DNA of 57,712 nucleotides, from NCBI GenBank assembly GCA_025356655.1, contig JANXRW010000087.1:1-57712 (forward strand). The letters run 5' to 3'. This document shows positions 47,278 to 56,235 of this stretch, in pieces; position 1 is the first letter of the stretch; every line of letters begins with the position of its first letter. The DNA is from Betaproteobacteria bacterium. GTDB lineage: Bacteria; Pseudomonadota; Gammaproteobacteria; Burkholderiales; SHXO01. Both the position numbers and the translations under genes were made by a program. A model generated the notes under the pieces. That model made no database searches. It was not told where the DNA came from and saw only the letters and a program-made list of their open reading frames with translations.

Positions 47278-50200
47278 TTAGGCGCTCATCCCGCCGTCGA
47301 GCAGCGGCCGGGGAGCCTGCCTGCCGGGATTGCGAGTGCGGATGAGGGCGAACACCGTTGGCACGAAAAACAAGGTTGAGAAGGTGGCCATGAGCAGGCC
47401 ACCGATGACGGCGCGGCCCAGGGGGGCATTCTGTTCGCCGCCCTCGCCCAGCCCCAGAGCCATGGGCACCATGCCGATGATCATGGCCGCAGCCGTCATC
47501 AGCACCGGACGCAGGCGGGTGTGTCCGGCGGCCAGTGCCGCCTCCACCGCGCTCCTGCCTTCGGCGAGTTGCTCGTTGGCGAAGGTGACCATCAGGATGG
47601 AGTTGGCTGTGGCCACCCCCAGCGTCATGATGGAACCCATCAGCGAGGGGACGCTGAAGGTGGTGTGCGTGAAGATCAGCATCCACACGATGCCGCACAG
47701 GGCACCGGGCAGGGCGGTGATGATGATGAAGGGATCGGTCCAGGATTGATAGTTCGTCACCATCAGCAAGTAGACCAGGAGCGCGGCGATCACGAGGCCA
47801 CCGGCCATACGCTGGAAGGCGCTGGTCATGCTCTCCATCTGCCCGCGGACCGAGAGCTTGCTGCCCGGCGGAATCTTCGGCTCGACCGGTTTGCCGTCCG
47901 GCCCCATTTTGGGTGCGGGCGGCGGCGGGCAGGCGAAGGCGAGCCAAGCCGACGCGCTCGCCGGGCAGTACCAGGGCGTGGCGGGGGGCAGGTACTCCGC
48001 CATCAGTTTATCCACCTGCACAGCGACACTGCCCAGGTCGGTGCCCTGGACGTTGGCGTAGATGTCGTAGACCGGGGCCACGTCGAAGTGGCTGGCCACG
48101 GCGGGGGTCTCCCGGCGCTCGATGGAGGCCACGTTGCCGAGCAACTGAGTGCTCGTTCCTGGCCCCGGGATATTGATGCTGAGCAGGCTATCCAGGGAGT
48201 CCAGTTGGTGCTGAGGTGTTTGCACCGCGACCGGGTAGGTCACCCCGGTCTTTGGATCCGGCCACAAATTGAAGCTCACCACGGAACTGGAGGTGAGCGC
48301 AATCAGTGCGTTGTACGCCACGTCGCGCTGGGTGAGCCCGAGTTCGCCCGCGCGCATCCGGTCTACGTTTAACTGCAGCGCGGGGGCGTTCATCTGCTGG
48401 TGCAGGTGCACGTCCACCGTCCCGGCAATGGCCCGTACCTTGCGCTCAAGTTCCTGGGCGATGCCATAAATCTTGGGGTTGAAGCCCGCGATCTGCAAGT
48501 CGATGGGGGAGGGCAGGCCAAAGTTCAGGATCTGGTTGACGATGTCCGCCGGCTGGAAGAAGAAGCTCATGCCCGGGAAGCGCTGCGGTAGTTCGGCGCG
48601 CAGCCGCTTGATCACCTCGGCCGTGGGGGTCCGGTGGCCGGGTTTGAGCGACAACAGGATCTCGCCGTCCGCGGAACTAATCGTGGGCGTGTCGTTGAAG
48701 GCCATGTTGACCGGCTGCGGCAGGCCGATGTTATCCAGTACCAGGCCCAGTTCGGAGGCCGGGATCATCTCGCGCAGTGCGGTCTCCACGCGCCCAAAGA
48801 TAATTTCCGTTTCTTCCAGGCGAGTGCCGATGGGCGCATTGACGTGCATCCGGATCTGGCCGGCATCGACCGAGGGGAAGAAGTCGCGCCCCACGGAGGG
48901 GAGCACGGCGAGGCTGGCCAAGCCGATCACGCCGAACACCAGGAACACCGCGGTGCGGTTGTGCAGGCCGGCCGAGAGTACCCGCACGTAGCGATCGCGG
49001 AAGCGGTCAAAGCCACGGTCAAAGCCTTGGTGGAAGCGCGCGAAGCCGCTCATGCGGCGCGCGGGAGCCCCTTCGGGCGGGGTTTCATGTGCGCGCAGAA
49101 GGTACTGCGCCATGACCGGGACCAGGGTCCTGGAGAGAATCCAGGAGGCCAGCATGGCGTAGACCACGGCTAGCGCCAGGGGCGTGAACAGGAAGAGCGC
49201 CGGGCCCGTCAGAAAAACCACGGGCACGAAAACGATACAAATCGCGATGGTGCCGACGAAGGCAGGGACGGCGATCTGCCGGGCGCCATCCAGGATGGCC
49301 AGTTGCACAGGCTTGCCCATGGCCAGTTGCCGGTGGATGTTCTCGATCTCCACCGTCGCATCATCGACCAGGATGCCTACCGCCAGCGCAAGGCCGCCGA
49401 GGGTCATGATGTTGAGCGTCTGCCCGGTGGCGACCAGGATGGCGATGGAAGTCAGCACCGAAAGCGGGATGGACACCGTCACGATCAACGTGCTGCGCCA
49501 AGTCCCGAGGAACACCAGCATCATCACCGAGGTCAGCAGGGCGGCGATCAGCCCCTCGGTCATCACGCCGTTCAACGCCGCCTTCACGAACACGGACTGG
49601 TCGAAGAGTTCCGTGATTTCGATGTCGGGGTAGGTGACCCGCAAGGCTGGCATGGCGTCCTTGATCCCCTGAACCACGTCCAGGGTGGAGGCGTTGCCGC
49701 TCTTGAGCACGGTCAAGAGCGCCGAGCGGCGCCCCTCGCTGCGCACGATGTTGTTCTGAATACCGAAACCATCGCGGACGTTGGCCACGTCGCGGACGTA
49801 GACCATGGCGCCGCTGACCGGCTTGATGGGCACGTCGTTCAACGCGGTAATGTTCTCCGGGTTGCTGTTGGTGCCGACGATGTAGTCCTTCTCGCCGATC
49901 TTCGCGCTACCCGTGGGCAGGTTCAAGTTGGCGTTGGCCAGCGCGGTGTTCACGTCACTGGGTGTGATTCCGCGCGCGAGCAATGCCTGCGGATCGAGGT
50001 CGACCATGATCTGCCGGGGCTTGCCGCCATAGGGCAGGGGCAGGCGCGCGCCGCGCACGCCGGCGATGGCCTGGCGCACGCGGTAGATACCGAAGTCGTA
50101 GAGTTGCGACTCAGAGAGTTTGTTGCTGGCCAGGGACAACTGGATCACCGGCACGCTCGCGGCGTCGTACTGGATGATGAGCGGCGGCACGGTGCCCGGG

Positions 50201-50562
50201 GGCAGGCGCCGCAGAATGGTCTGGGATAGCGCGGTGACTTGGGAAACGGCGCTGCCGATGTTGACGTTGGGCTGGAAGAAGATGCGAATCGCGGCTGCGC
50301 CATTGACCGTCTGCGACTCGATGCGCGAGACGTCATTCACGCCCGAGGAGACGGTGTACTCACTGAAGGTCGTGATGTACTTCTCGAACTGCGCCGGTGG
50401 CAGGCCGGCGTACTGCCAGATGATGGACACCACAGGGATGTCGATCTTCGGAAAGATGTCCGTGGGAGCCGTGACCGCGGCCCGGAGCCCGGTGAGAACG
50501 ATAAGGATCGCCATAACCACAAAGGTGTAAGGGCGACGCAGGGCAAGGGCGACAATCCACAT
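47278..50562 (-). CDS. RND multidrug efflux permease (third system)
   Basis: A 1094-aa pump beginning MWIVALALRRPYTFVVMAILIVL. PTDIFPKIDIPVVSIIWQYAGLPP and the TM4 AVGILVDDATVEIENIHRQLAMG place it in the AcrB-related branch near MdtB/MdtC-type and CzcA-like proteins. An unusual insertion of about 40 residues, proline-rich with two Cys (YCPASASAWLAFACPPPPAP, then MGPDGKPVEPKIPPG), follows a porter segment near the second half. I favour ATG 50562, though no clear Shine-Dalgarno exists there and a TTG at 50592 is an alternative. The operon runs pump-adaptor-channel and diverges from a TetR gene. Confidence 0.9.
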   Translation of the reverse strand: MWIVALALRRPYTFVVMAILIVLTGLRAAVTAPTDIFPKIDIPVVSIIWQYAGLPPAQFEKYITTFSEYTVSSGVNDVSRIESQTVNGAAAIRIFFQPNVNIGSAVSQVTALSQTILRRLPPGTVPPLIIQYDAASVPVIQLSLASNKLSESQLYDFGIYRVRQAIAGVRGARLPLPYGGKPRQIMVDLDPQALLARGITPSDVNTALANANLNLPTGSAKIGEKDYIVGTNSNPENITALNDVPIKPVSGAMVYVRDVANVRDGFGIQNNIVRSEGRRSALLTVLKSGNASTLDVVQGIKDAMPALRVTYPDIEITELFDQSVFVKAALNGVMTEGLIAALLTSVMMLVFLGTWRSTLIVTVSIPLSVLTSIAILVATGQTLNIMTLGGLALAVGILVDDATVEIENIHRQLAMGKPVQLAILDGARQIAVPAFVGTIAICIVFVPVVFLTGPALFLFTPLALAVVYAMLASWILSRTLVPVMAQYLLRAHETPPEGAPARRMSGFARFHQGFDRGFDRFRDRYVRVLSAGLHNRTAVFLVFGVIGLASLAVLPSVGRDFFPSVDAGQIRMHVNAPIGTRLEETEIIFGRVETALREMIPASELGLVLDNIGLPQPVNMAFNDTPTISSADGEILLSLKPGHRTPTAEVIKRLRAELPQRFPGMSFFFQPADIVNQILNFGLPSPIDLQIAGFNPKIYGIAQELERKVRAIAGTVDVHLHQQMNAPALQLNVDRMRAGELGLTQRDVAYNALIALTSSSVVSFNLWPDPKTGVTYPVAVQTPQHQLDSLDSLLSINIPGPGTSTQLLGNVASIERRETPAVASHFDVAPVYDIYANVQGTDLGSVAVQVDKLMAEYLPPATPWYCPASASAWLAFACPPPPAPKMGPDGKPVEPKIPPGSKLSVRGQMESMTSAFQRMAGGLVIAALLVYLLMVTNYQSWTDPFIIITALPGALCGIVWMLIFTHTTFSVPSLMGSIMTLGVATANSILMVTFANEQLAEGRSAVEAALAAGHTRLRPVLMTAAAMIIGMVPMALGLGEGGEQNAPLGRAVIGGLLMATFSTLFFVPTVFALIRTRNPGRQAPRPLLDGGMSA

Positions 50563-50755
50563 GGGGCGGGGTCTCGTGCGGAGCGCCGGCAAAGTCTTAC
50601 AGCGTGTTACGACGACGCTCGGGTCGTGTTAATCTGCTGAAAAACGAGACGGCGCGGTTGCTAATTACCGCATCTTAGGGGCAAGCACGCCCCCTGTAAA
50701 TCCTGCCGGTGCCTTTTCCGGGCAAATTCCTCCAAAAGCAGGATGGAGCCAGGCC
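50563..50755. promoter_or_regulatory. Divergent regulatory region between the RND operon and tetR-type gene
   Basis: This 193-bp gap should hold both promoters and the repressor's operator. Two direct GTGTTA hexamers lie at 50604-50609 and 50626-50631, 22 bp apart (about two helical turns). The surrounding TTACGAC...GTCGTGTTA is partly palindromic. GGGGC/GCCCC form a hairpin near 50678-50693. None of these matches is strong, so operator assignment remains tentative. Confidence 0.4.
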
Positions 50756-51376
50756 ATGCCTTCACCCCCGCACGGTGCGGCAGCGCATATCAAGACGGCC
50801 CGCGGCCGACCGCGCAGCGAGGGCTGTCACGGCGCTATCCTCGGTGCGGTTGCGGAACTCCTGCGCTCCGAGGGCTACGGCGCGCTCACCATCGAGGCGG
50901 TAGCGCGCCAGGCTGGCGTCGGCAAGCAGACGATCTACCGCTGGTGGCGCTCGCGCGCTGAAGTGGTACTGGAGGCCTACGCCAACCACGCGGCGAGCAG
51001 GGTCCCGGTCCCCGACCTGGGCAGTCTGCGGGCGGATCTGGAGGTGTTCATGGTGACTGCCTTCAACCGCCTGAACGACGTGAGCGGGCCGACCATGCGC
51101 GGACTCATGGCCGACGCGGTCTTGGACCCGGAGTTCCTGGTGCTGATGCGCGAAGTGCTCATCGAGCGCCGCCGCGGCGCTCTTCGTGAAGTGCTCGCGC
51201 GGGGCGCGCAGCGCGGTGAACTGGACCCCGCGGCGGATGGGGAAGTCCTCATCGATCTGCTCTTCGGTGCCCTCTGGCACCGCCTGCTGCTGCAGCACGC
51301 CGCGCTGGACGCCGCCTTCGCCCGCCAGATCGTGGGCGTGGTCCTGGATGGCGCACGAGCGCGCCCGGGGAATTAA
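50756..51376 (+). CDS. TetR/AcrR-family transcriptional regulator
   Basis: A 206-aa regulator with the TetR helix-turn-helix ([31 protein letters not shown], residues 41-70). The C-terminal ligand domain has the TetR_C_11-like [33 protein letters not shown] and [13 protein letters not shown]. It is transcribed away from the third RND operon, the classic layout for a local repressor of efflux genes. The TAA overlaps the stop of the convergent ABC ATPase gene inside TTAA. Confidence 0.92.
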   Translation: MPSPPHGAAAHIKTARGRPRSEGCHGAILGAVAELLRSEGYGALTIEAVARQAGVGKQTIYRWWRSRAEVVLEAYANHAASRVPVPDLGSLRADLEVFMVTAFNRLNDVSGPTMRGLMADAVLDPEFLVLMREVLIERRRGALREVLARGAQRGELDPAADGEVLIDLLFGALWHRLLLQHAALDAAFARQIVGVVLDGARARPGN

Positions 51377-52110
51377 TCCGCCAGAGGGTCCAGGACCTGG
51401 CGCAGAAACTGGCGCGCGCGCTCGTGCCCGGGAGTGACGAAGAAGCGCTCTGGGTCGGACTGCTCGAGGATGCGCCCCTGGTCCATGAACCACACGCGGT
51501 TGGCCACGCTGCGGGCAAAGCCCATCTCGTGGGTGACCACGATCATGGTCATCCCCTGGCGTGCAAGGTCGCGCATTACCTGCAGCACCTCTCCCACCAT
51601 CTCCGGGTCGAGCGCGCTGGTTGGCTCGTCGAAGAGCATGATCCGAGGATTCATGGCGAGCGCGCGCGCAATGGCGACTCGCTGCTGCTGCCCGCCGGAG
51701 AGTTCGGCCGGATAGGCATCCGCCTTGGCCGCAAGCCCCACGCGGGCGAGCAGGCCCTGGGCGAGCTCCTTGGCCTGGGTCGCGGGTAGCCCGCGTGCGT
51801 ACACCGGGGCGAGCGTGAGATTTCCCAGGACCGTCAGGTGCGGGAAAAGGTTGAACTGTTGGAAGACGAAGCCGACTTCTTGGCGCAGGCGGTTGAGGTC
51901 CGTCCCCGGCGCGTGCACGTCGCTGCCCTGCACCAGCACCCGACCAGAGGCGATGGGTTCGAGGCGGTTCACCGTGCGTATCAGCGTTGATTTCCCTGAT
52001 CCAGAGGGCCCGCATACCACCACCACTTCCCCGCTTGCCACGTGGGCGGACACATCGGCAAGGGCTTGGTAGTCGCCGTACCACTTGCTCACCTGCTCGA
52101 AGCGGATCAA
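51373..52110 (-). CDS. Polar amino acid ABC transporter ATP-binding protein (GlnQ type), orphan
   Basis: A 245-aa ATPase of the polar amino acid uptake (GlnQ/HisP) class. It shows Walker [15 protein letters not shown]-loop [16 protein letters not shown], signature [17 protein letters not shown], Walker [15 protein letters not shown] and the H-loop [10 protein letters not shown]. The start is TTG 52110 with a strong GAAGGAGG 8 bp upstream. No permease or substrate-binding gene accompanies it here, so the other subunits must be elsewhere or it is an orphan. Confidence 0.92.
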   Translation of the reverse strand: MIRFEQVSKWYGDYQALADVSAHVASGEVVVVCGPSGSGKSTLIRTVNRLEPIASGRVLVQGSDVHAPGTDLNRLRQEVGFVFQQFNLFPHLTVLGNLTLAPVYARGLPATQAKELAQGLLARVGLAAKADAYPAELSGGQQQRVAIARALAMNPRIMLFDEPTSALDPEMVGEVLQVMRDLARQGMTMIVVTHEMGFARSVANRVWFMDQGRILEQSDPERFFVTPGHERARQFLRQVLDPLAD

Positions 52111-52207
52111 GGCTGCCGGCCTCCTTCAACGCCCGTTGCCGAGCCCAACTTCAGTGTAGCGCACGGGCAGGCATCCCTGCCGCGTGCGTTGCCAATTCGA
52201 GGAGACA

Positions 52208-52251
52208 TTGATCAAGGTCAACCCGAATTGCCGTTGGATGCCTCTTACTAT
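52208..52251 (+). promoter_or_regulatory. FNR/ANR-type box and -10 upstream of the Cyc2-like gene
   Basis: TTGATCAAGGTCAA (52208-52221) matches the FNR/ANR consensus TTGAT-N4-ATCAA at nine of ten defined positions and equals the ANR form TTGAT-N4-GTCAA. A TACTAT -10 lies at 52246-52251. The box centre (52214.5) would be near -42 from a start around 52257, the class II activation distance. The Cyc2-like gene begins 61 bp after this start, behind TAAGGAGGA. This points to oxygen-responsive control. Confidence 0.6.
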
Positions 52252-52317
52252 CGTCATCGCAGCAGGCTGCCCGCTTTAAGCCGCCTGGCCTGTCAGTCAT
52301 TTAAGGAGGAACCGAAC

Positions 52318-53712
52318 ATGTCCGTCCGAACCGTCCTGAAGCGTGCGCTCGCCCTCGCGGCGGGTCTCGCGAGCGCGCTGGCCCTCATGCCCGCGGCTCA
52401 GGCCGTGCCCAGCTTTGCCCGGCAGACCGGGATGGCCTGCGAGGCTTGCCATACGATCTTCCCGGAACTCACCTCTTTCGGGCGGCTGTTCAAGTTGAAC
52501 GGCTACGTCATCGACAACCTGCCTCAGGTGAAGGCTGTCGGCAGCGACAACAAGGAGAGCCTCCTCCTCAACTGGCTGCCGCCCATTTCCATGCAGTTCA
52601 TCGGCTCTTTTACCAAGACCAAGGGGGCCCTGCCGGACTCTGGGACGGCCGGTGGCGTGGCGCAGAACGGGTCGGCAAGTTTCCCGGAACAGGCAAGCCT
52701 GTTCTACGCCGGGCGCATTGCCCCGAAGCTCGGTGGCTTTGTGCAGATCACCTACAGTAGCCAGAGCGGCAAGATGGCCTGGGACAACACGGACATCCGC
52801 TATGCCGACCAGGCCACGGTGCTGGGCAACAGTCTGATCTACGGCTTCACACTGAACAATAACCCTACGGTGCAGGACGTGTGGAACAGCACGCCGGCTT
52901 GGACTGTGCCCTTCGACCAGCGCAGCTCACTCGCGCCCGTGAACATCTCCACGCAAATCGAGAGCCTCTCAGGAGCGGTGGCGGGGGTATCGGCCTACAC
53001 CTACTGGCGCAACATGGTCTACGGCGAAGTGGGGGTCTACCGCTCGGCACCCTCGGGTGTTTCCAACAGTTCCACGGGTGGCAATGGACCACTAGACAGC
53101 AGCCAAGGCGTCAACGTGCTGAAGAACGGCGCCCCTTACTGGCGCTTCGCCATCGAAAAGCAGTGGGACCGCACCTCCTTGTCGGTGGGCACGTTCGGGA
53201 TGTTGACGGATTACCACCCGGCCGGGCTTAATGCCGCCAGCGGGCCGACGGACCGCTTCCGCGACGTGGCCTTCGATACCCAGTTCCAGTACGCCGGGGA
53301 CGATCACCTGTTCTCCCTGCAGGCGAGCTATATAAAGGAGAATTTCACGCTGTCCGCCACGGCCCCGGATGATCCCATCGACGGAGCTGGCGACCTGAAG
53401 ACCCGGCGCATCGGCGTTAGCTACTATTACCAGCGCCGCTACGGGGCCTCGCTGGGCTATTTCTCCACCACCGGCAGCGTCAACACCCATCGCTATCCGG
53501 GCGGAATCGCGGTGCTTGGCAGCGCCAGCAATACGCCAGACACCAGCGCGGCAACCATGGAACTGGATTTCATACCCTGGCAGAACGTGAAGCTCGGGCT
53601 GCAATACACGAAGTACTACAAGGTCCGCGGTGGCACAGACAACTACGATGGCGCTGGACGCAATGCCTCGGACAACAACACGCTGTACCTGTTCGCCTGG
53701 TTCGCCTACTAG
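52318..53712 (+). CDS. Cyc2-like fused outer-membrane cytochrome c-porin
   Basis: A 464-aa exported protein with signal peptide (cleavage after AAQA29). AVPSFARQTGMACEACHT (29-46) holds one c-type heme site C41-x-x-C-H45, followed by PELTSFGRLFKLNGY. This FARQTG-CxxCH-FGR-FK pattern is the signature I associate with Cyc2 proteins. The remaining about 390 residues have alternating hydrophobic/aromatic strands (YAGRIAPKLGGFVQITYSS, VKLGLQYTKYYKVRGG) and end LFAWFAY with a C-terminal aromatic, typical of outer-membrane barrels. Cyc2 of acidophiles oxidises Fe(II) at the cell surface; other members may carry different electrons. Strong AAGGAGGA site precedes ATG 52318. Confidence 0.82.
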   Translation: MSVRTVLKRALALAAGLASALALMPAAQAVPSFARQTGMACEACHTIFPELTSFGRLFKLNGYVIDNLPQVKAVGSDNKESLLLNWLPPISMQFIGSFTKTKGALPDSGTAGGVAQNGSASFPEQASLFYAGRIAPKLGGFVQITYSSQSGKMAWDNTDIRYADQATVLGNSLIYGFTLNNNPTVQDVWNSTPAWTVPFDQRSSLAPVNISTQIESLSGAVAGVSAYTYWRNMVYGEVGVYRSAPSGVSNSSTGGNGPLDSSQGVNVLKNGAPYWRFAIEKQWDRTSLSVGTFGMLTDYHPAGLNAASGPTDRFRDVAFDTQFQYAGDDHLFSLQASYIKENFTLSATAPDDPIDGAGDLKTRRIGVSYYYQRRYGASLGYFSTTGSVNTHRYPGGIAVLGSASNTPDTSAATMELDFIPWQNVKLGLQYTKYYKVRGGTDNYDGAGRNASDNNTLYLFAWFAY

Positions 53713-53737
53713 GCTGGCTGGATCAAGGGAGCCTTCC

Positions 53738-54352
53738 ATGAAACAAATGTTGCGTCGGTCCGCGCTCTTCGTAGGCCTGGTCGCGCTCGCCTCGAGCCTC
53801 GGCCTGGCCGCCGAGGACAGTGAGACGGCCCATTACGCCAATCAGGTCTGTAGCACCTGCCACGGCGTCCACGGCAACAGCCCGTCCTCGGCTTTCCCCC
53901 GTCTGGCCGGGCAGACTGCCCCGTACCTTGAGACCCAGTTAAGGGCCTTCAAGGACCGCTCCCGAGGCGACCCGGCGGCGCAGGCCTACATGTGGGGCAT
54001 GGCGTCCCAACTCGACGAGGACAAGATCAAGGCACTGGCCAAGTATTACGCGGCGCTGCCGCCGGCGCACGGAACAGCCGGGCCCGCTGCCCGAGTGGCT
54101 GCGGGCCGGGCCCTCTACGAGCAGGGGCTGCCGGAGGAGGGCGTGCCGGCCTGTGTCGCCTGCCACGGGCCCAATGCCGAGGGCAACGAGTTGTACCCGC
54201 GCCTGGCCGGGCAGCACGCCCCCTACCTGGTGAAGCAACTCGCCTACTTCAAGGCGCTCCAGCGCAGCAATCAGCCCATCATGCAACTCGTTGGACAGAA
54301 GCTCTCCTTCGAGCAGATGGAGGCAGTCGCGGCGTATGCGGCCTCCCGCTAA
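53738..54352 (+). CDS. Diheme cytochrome c4 (Cyc1-like)
   Basis: A 204-aa periplasmic cytochrome with signal peptide (LRRSALFVGLVALASSLGLAAE). Two homologous class I cytochrome c domains carry CSTCHG (about 38-43) and CVACHG (about 138-143). Each is followed by FPRLAGQTAPYLETQL or YPRLAGQHAPYLVKQL and a Met-containing distal segment (MWGMASQLDEDKIKALAKYYAALP; MQLVGQKLSFEQMEAVAAYA). This is the c4 pattern. c4 proteins carry electrons from periplasmic donors to terminal oxidases, and Cyc1 of Acidithiobacillus iron oxidation belongs here. It lies 25 bp after the Cyc2-like gene, hence probably cotranscribed. Confidence 0.92.
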   Translation: MKQMLRRSALFVGLVALASSLGLAAEDSETAHYANQVCSTCHGVHGNSPSSAFPRLAGQTAPYLETQLRAFKDRSRGDPAAQAYMWGMASQLDEDKIKALAKYYAALPPAHGTAGPAARVAAGRALYEQGLPEEGVPACVACHGPNAEGNELYPRLAGQHAPYLVKQLAYFKALQRSNQPIMQLVGQKLSFEQMEAVAAYAASR

Positions 54353-54872
54353 CAGGGCGTTTGTAACCGCCGCGCTGGCGGTCCTGCTGGGCGCTTGGCC
54401 GTTGCTCGCCCCGGCGGCGGACAAATCGACGCTGGAGCAACAGATCGAAGCGCTGCAGAAGGCCAACCAGGCCCTGGAGGCCCGGGTGCGGGCCCTGGAG
54501 GCGTACCTGACCAAAACCCCGCCCGCGCAAGCGGCGCCGCCGGTGGCCGCTGCGGGCAATGTTGTGCCTGCTGCTGCGGCACCACCCGCAACCAGCGTTG
54601 AGCCCGCAGGGGTCGGGGTCGCCCGGACGCCGGCGGCGGCGGCGGCGGCGGATTCAGTGATTGCGCTGCGCGAAGCTTGGCGGCAGGTGGCCCGCGACAT
54701 GCCCGAGGCCCGTGTGGTGGAACTCCTGGGCAAGCCTAGCCGCGAGTTGCGTATCAACGGTAAGCGCGTGTGGTACTACGTTTATGCGGGGTTTGGGCCA
54801 GCCTCGGTATTCCTCTCCCGGGAGGAGACCGTGTCGAGCTTCCAGCCGCCCAATCTGGGCTTCAACTGGTAG
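54336..54872 (+). CDS. Periplasmic coiled-coil protein of unknown function
   Basis: A 178-aa exported protein whose ATG 54336 lies inside the end of the c4 gene (17-bp overlap). The signal peptide is followed by a coiled coil (STLEQQIEALQKANQALEARVRALEAYL), then an Ala/Pro-rich linker containing seven CGG triplets (54631-54651). The C-terminal part (ARVVELLGKPSRELRINGKRVWYYVYAGFGPASVFLS) resembles the small BamE/SmpA-like beta fold in pattern (LLGKP...WYY). I cannot name a function. Its overlap with the cytochrome genes suggests a part in that electron-transfer unit, perhaps anchoring or assembly. Confidence 0.75.
   Translation: MRPPANRAFVTAALAVLLGAWPLLAPAADKSTLEQQIEALQKANQALEARVRALEAYLTKTPPAQAAPPVAAAGNVVPAAAAPPATSVEPAGVGVARTPAAAAAADSVIALREAWRQVARDMPEARVVELLGKPSRELRINGKRVWYYVYAGFGPASVFLSREETVSSFQPPNLGFNW
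54631..54651. repeat. CGG trinucleotide microsatellite (7 units)
   Basis: Seven uninterrupted CGG units encode part of the alanine linker of the coiled-coil protein. Unit gain or loss would change linker length without breaking the frame. Confidence 0.9.
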
Positions 54873-54878
54873 GTGCGA

Positions 54879-56132
54879 TCAGAGGGCCTGCAATACACCC
54901 GCCTTGAACACTCGGTGGGGCGTGCGCGGCTGGTGCAGAAGGCCGGGGTCAGCGAGCGGGTCGCCGTCCACGAGGAGTAAGTCGGCCAGGAAGCCCGCAC
55001 GGATCTGGCCGATGTCGCCCGGTCGCCCCATGATCTCACCGCCGAGACGCGTGGCGGCGACGATGGCCTCCATGGGCGAGAATCCCAGCAGGCGCACGAA
55101 GTGCTCGATGTCACGGGCATTGGTCCCGTTGCGGTTCCACGCGAAGCCGTAGTCCCCGCCGGGTAGCACCCGCACGCCTCGCCGTTGCAGTTCCCGCATG
55201 TTCCGGATGCCGTCGGCCAGTTCGCGGTCGAGCCCGCGCGCCTGCCCCATGGCCGTCGTGATCCCCCAGGCAGAGGCCTCGTGCAGCGTGGTCCAGGTGT
55301 GGCCCAGGGTGGGCGCCACAAAAATCCGCTCGCGTTGCGCTTCGAGTTCGTCGCAGGCCGCCTCGTCGCAGAGGTTGGCATGGTAGATGATCTCCACACC
55401 ATGGCGCAGGGCCAGGCGCACGGCAGCGCCATTGCGGGCGTGCGCCGCCACGCGCCGGCCATGGGCAAGCGCCACGTCGCACACCGCCGCCACCTCGGCT
55501 TCGGTCATCACGGTCTTGTCCGAAGGAGCGGCCGGAGTGCCTGCGTCACCGGAGATGTTGATCTTGAGAATATCGACGCCCTCGCGGCAGAGTTGTCGCG
55601 TGTAGCGGCGCAGGTCGCTGGCACCATCGAGAACGACCGCAAAGTTCTCGCGGTAGAGGTGCTCCAGGCGGACGTCGCCGAGGCCGCCGGTCACCGTCAG
55701 TTCCGGGCCCGCCGCCAGTAGCCTCGGGCCGGGGAGGTTTCCCGCCTCGATGGCGTCACGAACGGCCACATCCAGCCGAGGTTTGGCGGCGGCGGCACTG
55801 AGGCAACTGGTGAAGCCCGCGCGCAACAGGCGTCTTGCGTTCGCGGCCGTGGCCAGGGTGTGCTCCTCCGGCGGGATCTCCCCCAGTTCGATGGAGCGCG
55901 GCAGGTCCAGGAAACTCAAGTGCGCGTGAGGTTCAACTAAGCCGGGCATCAGCGTGGCGCCGCGGCCGTCGACCACCCCCGCGCCCTGGGCCTCGGGTGG
56001 CCGGTGCACGGCGTCAGCCGAGGCGGGCCATACCGCCGCGATGCGCTCCCCGCACACCAGGACTTCCCCGTTAAAGGGCGGGGCACCGCTTGCGTCCAGG
56101 ACCCGCACATTGGTAAACAGCGTCGTCGCCAT
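54879..56132 (-). CDS. Amidohydrolase-family metal-dependent hydrolase
   Basis: A 417-aa member of the amidohydrolase superfamily, close to Xaa-Pro dipeptidase/imidazolonepropionase-like enzymes. The metal-binding HxH is in LVEPHAHLSFLDLP, the bridging Lys probably in GVDILKINISGD, downstream His in RRVAAHARNG and IIYHANLCDE, and the catalytic Asp in LPGGDYGFAWN. The C-terminal beta domain (GFLADLLLVDGDPLADPGLL) is typical. GGGGGAGGGGAG precedes ATG 56132. The natural substrate is unknown. It diverges from the BenE gene. Confidence 0.88.
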   Translation of the reverse strand: MATTLFTNVRVLDASGAPPFNGEVLVCGERIAAVWPASADAVHRPPEAQGAGVVDGRGATLMPGLVEPHAHLSFLDLPRSIELGEIPPEEHTLATAANARRLLRAGFTSCLSAAAAKPRLDVAVRDAIEAGNLPGPRLLAAGPELTVTGGLGDVRLEHLYRENFAVVLDGASDLRRYTRQLCREGVDILKINISGDAGTPAAPSDKTVMTEAEVAAVCDVALAHGRRVAAHARNGAAVRLALRHGVEIIYHANLCDEAACDELEAQRERIFVAPTLGHTWTTLHEASAWGITTAMGQARGLDRELADGIRNMRELQRRGVRVLPGGDYGFAWNRNGTNARDIEHFVRLLGFSPMEAIVAATRLGGEIMGRPGDIGQIRAGFLADLLLVDGDPLADPGLLHQPRTPHRVFKAGVLQAL

Positions 56133-56235
56133 ACCGCTCCCCTCCCCCGGAGATCTCTATTCTATGCCCGTCCACCGGCGCACGCGGCAATGCTATCGTG
56201 CCGAGTCCAGCTCAGGATTCCCCGGATCGGCACCC

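Noticed and set aside
50628..50646. CTGCTGAAAAAC resembling the insertion-sequence end at 57560
   Set aside because: Only about 12 bases match, no transposase or second repeat is present nearby; most likely chance.
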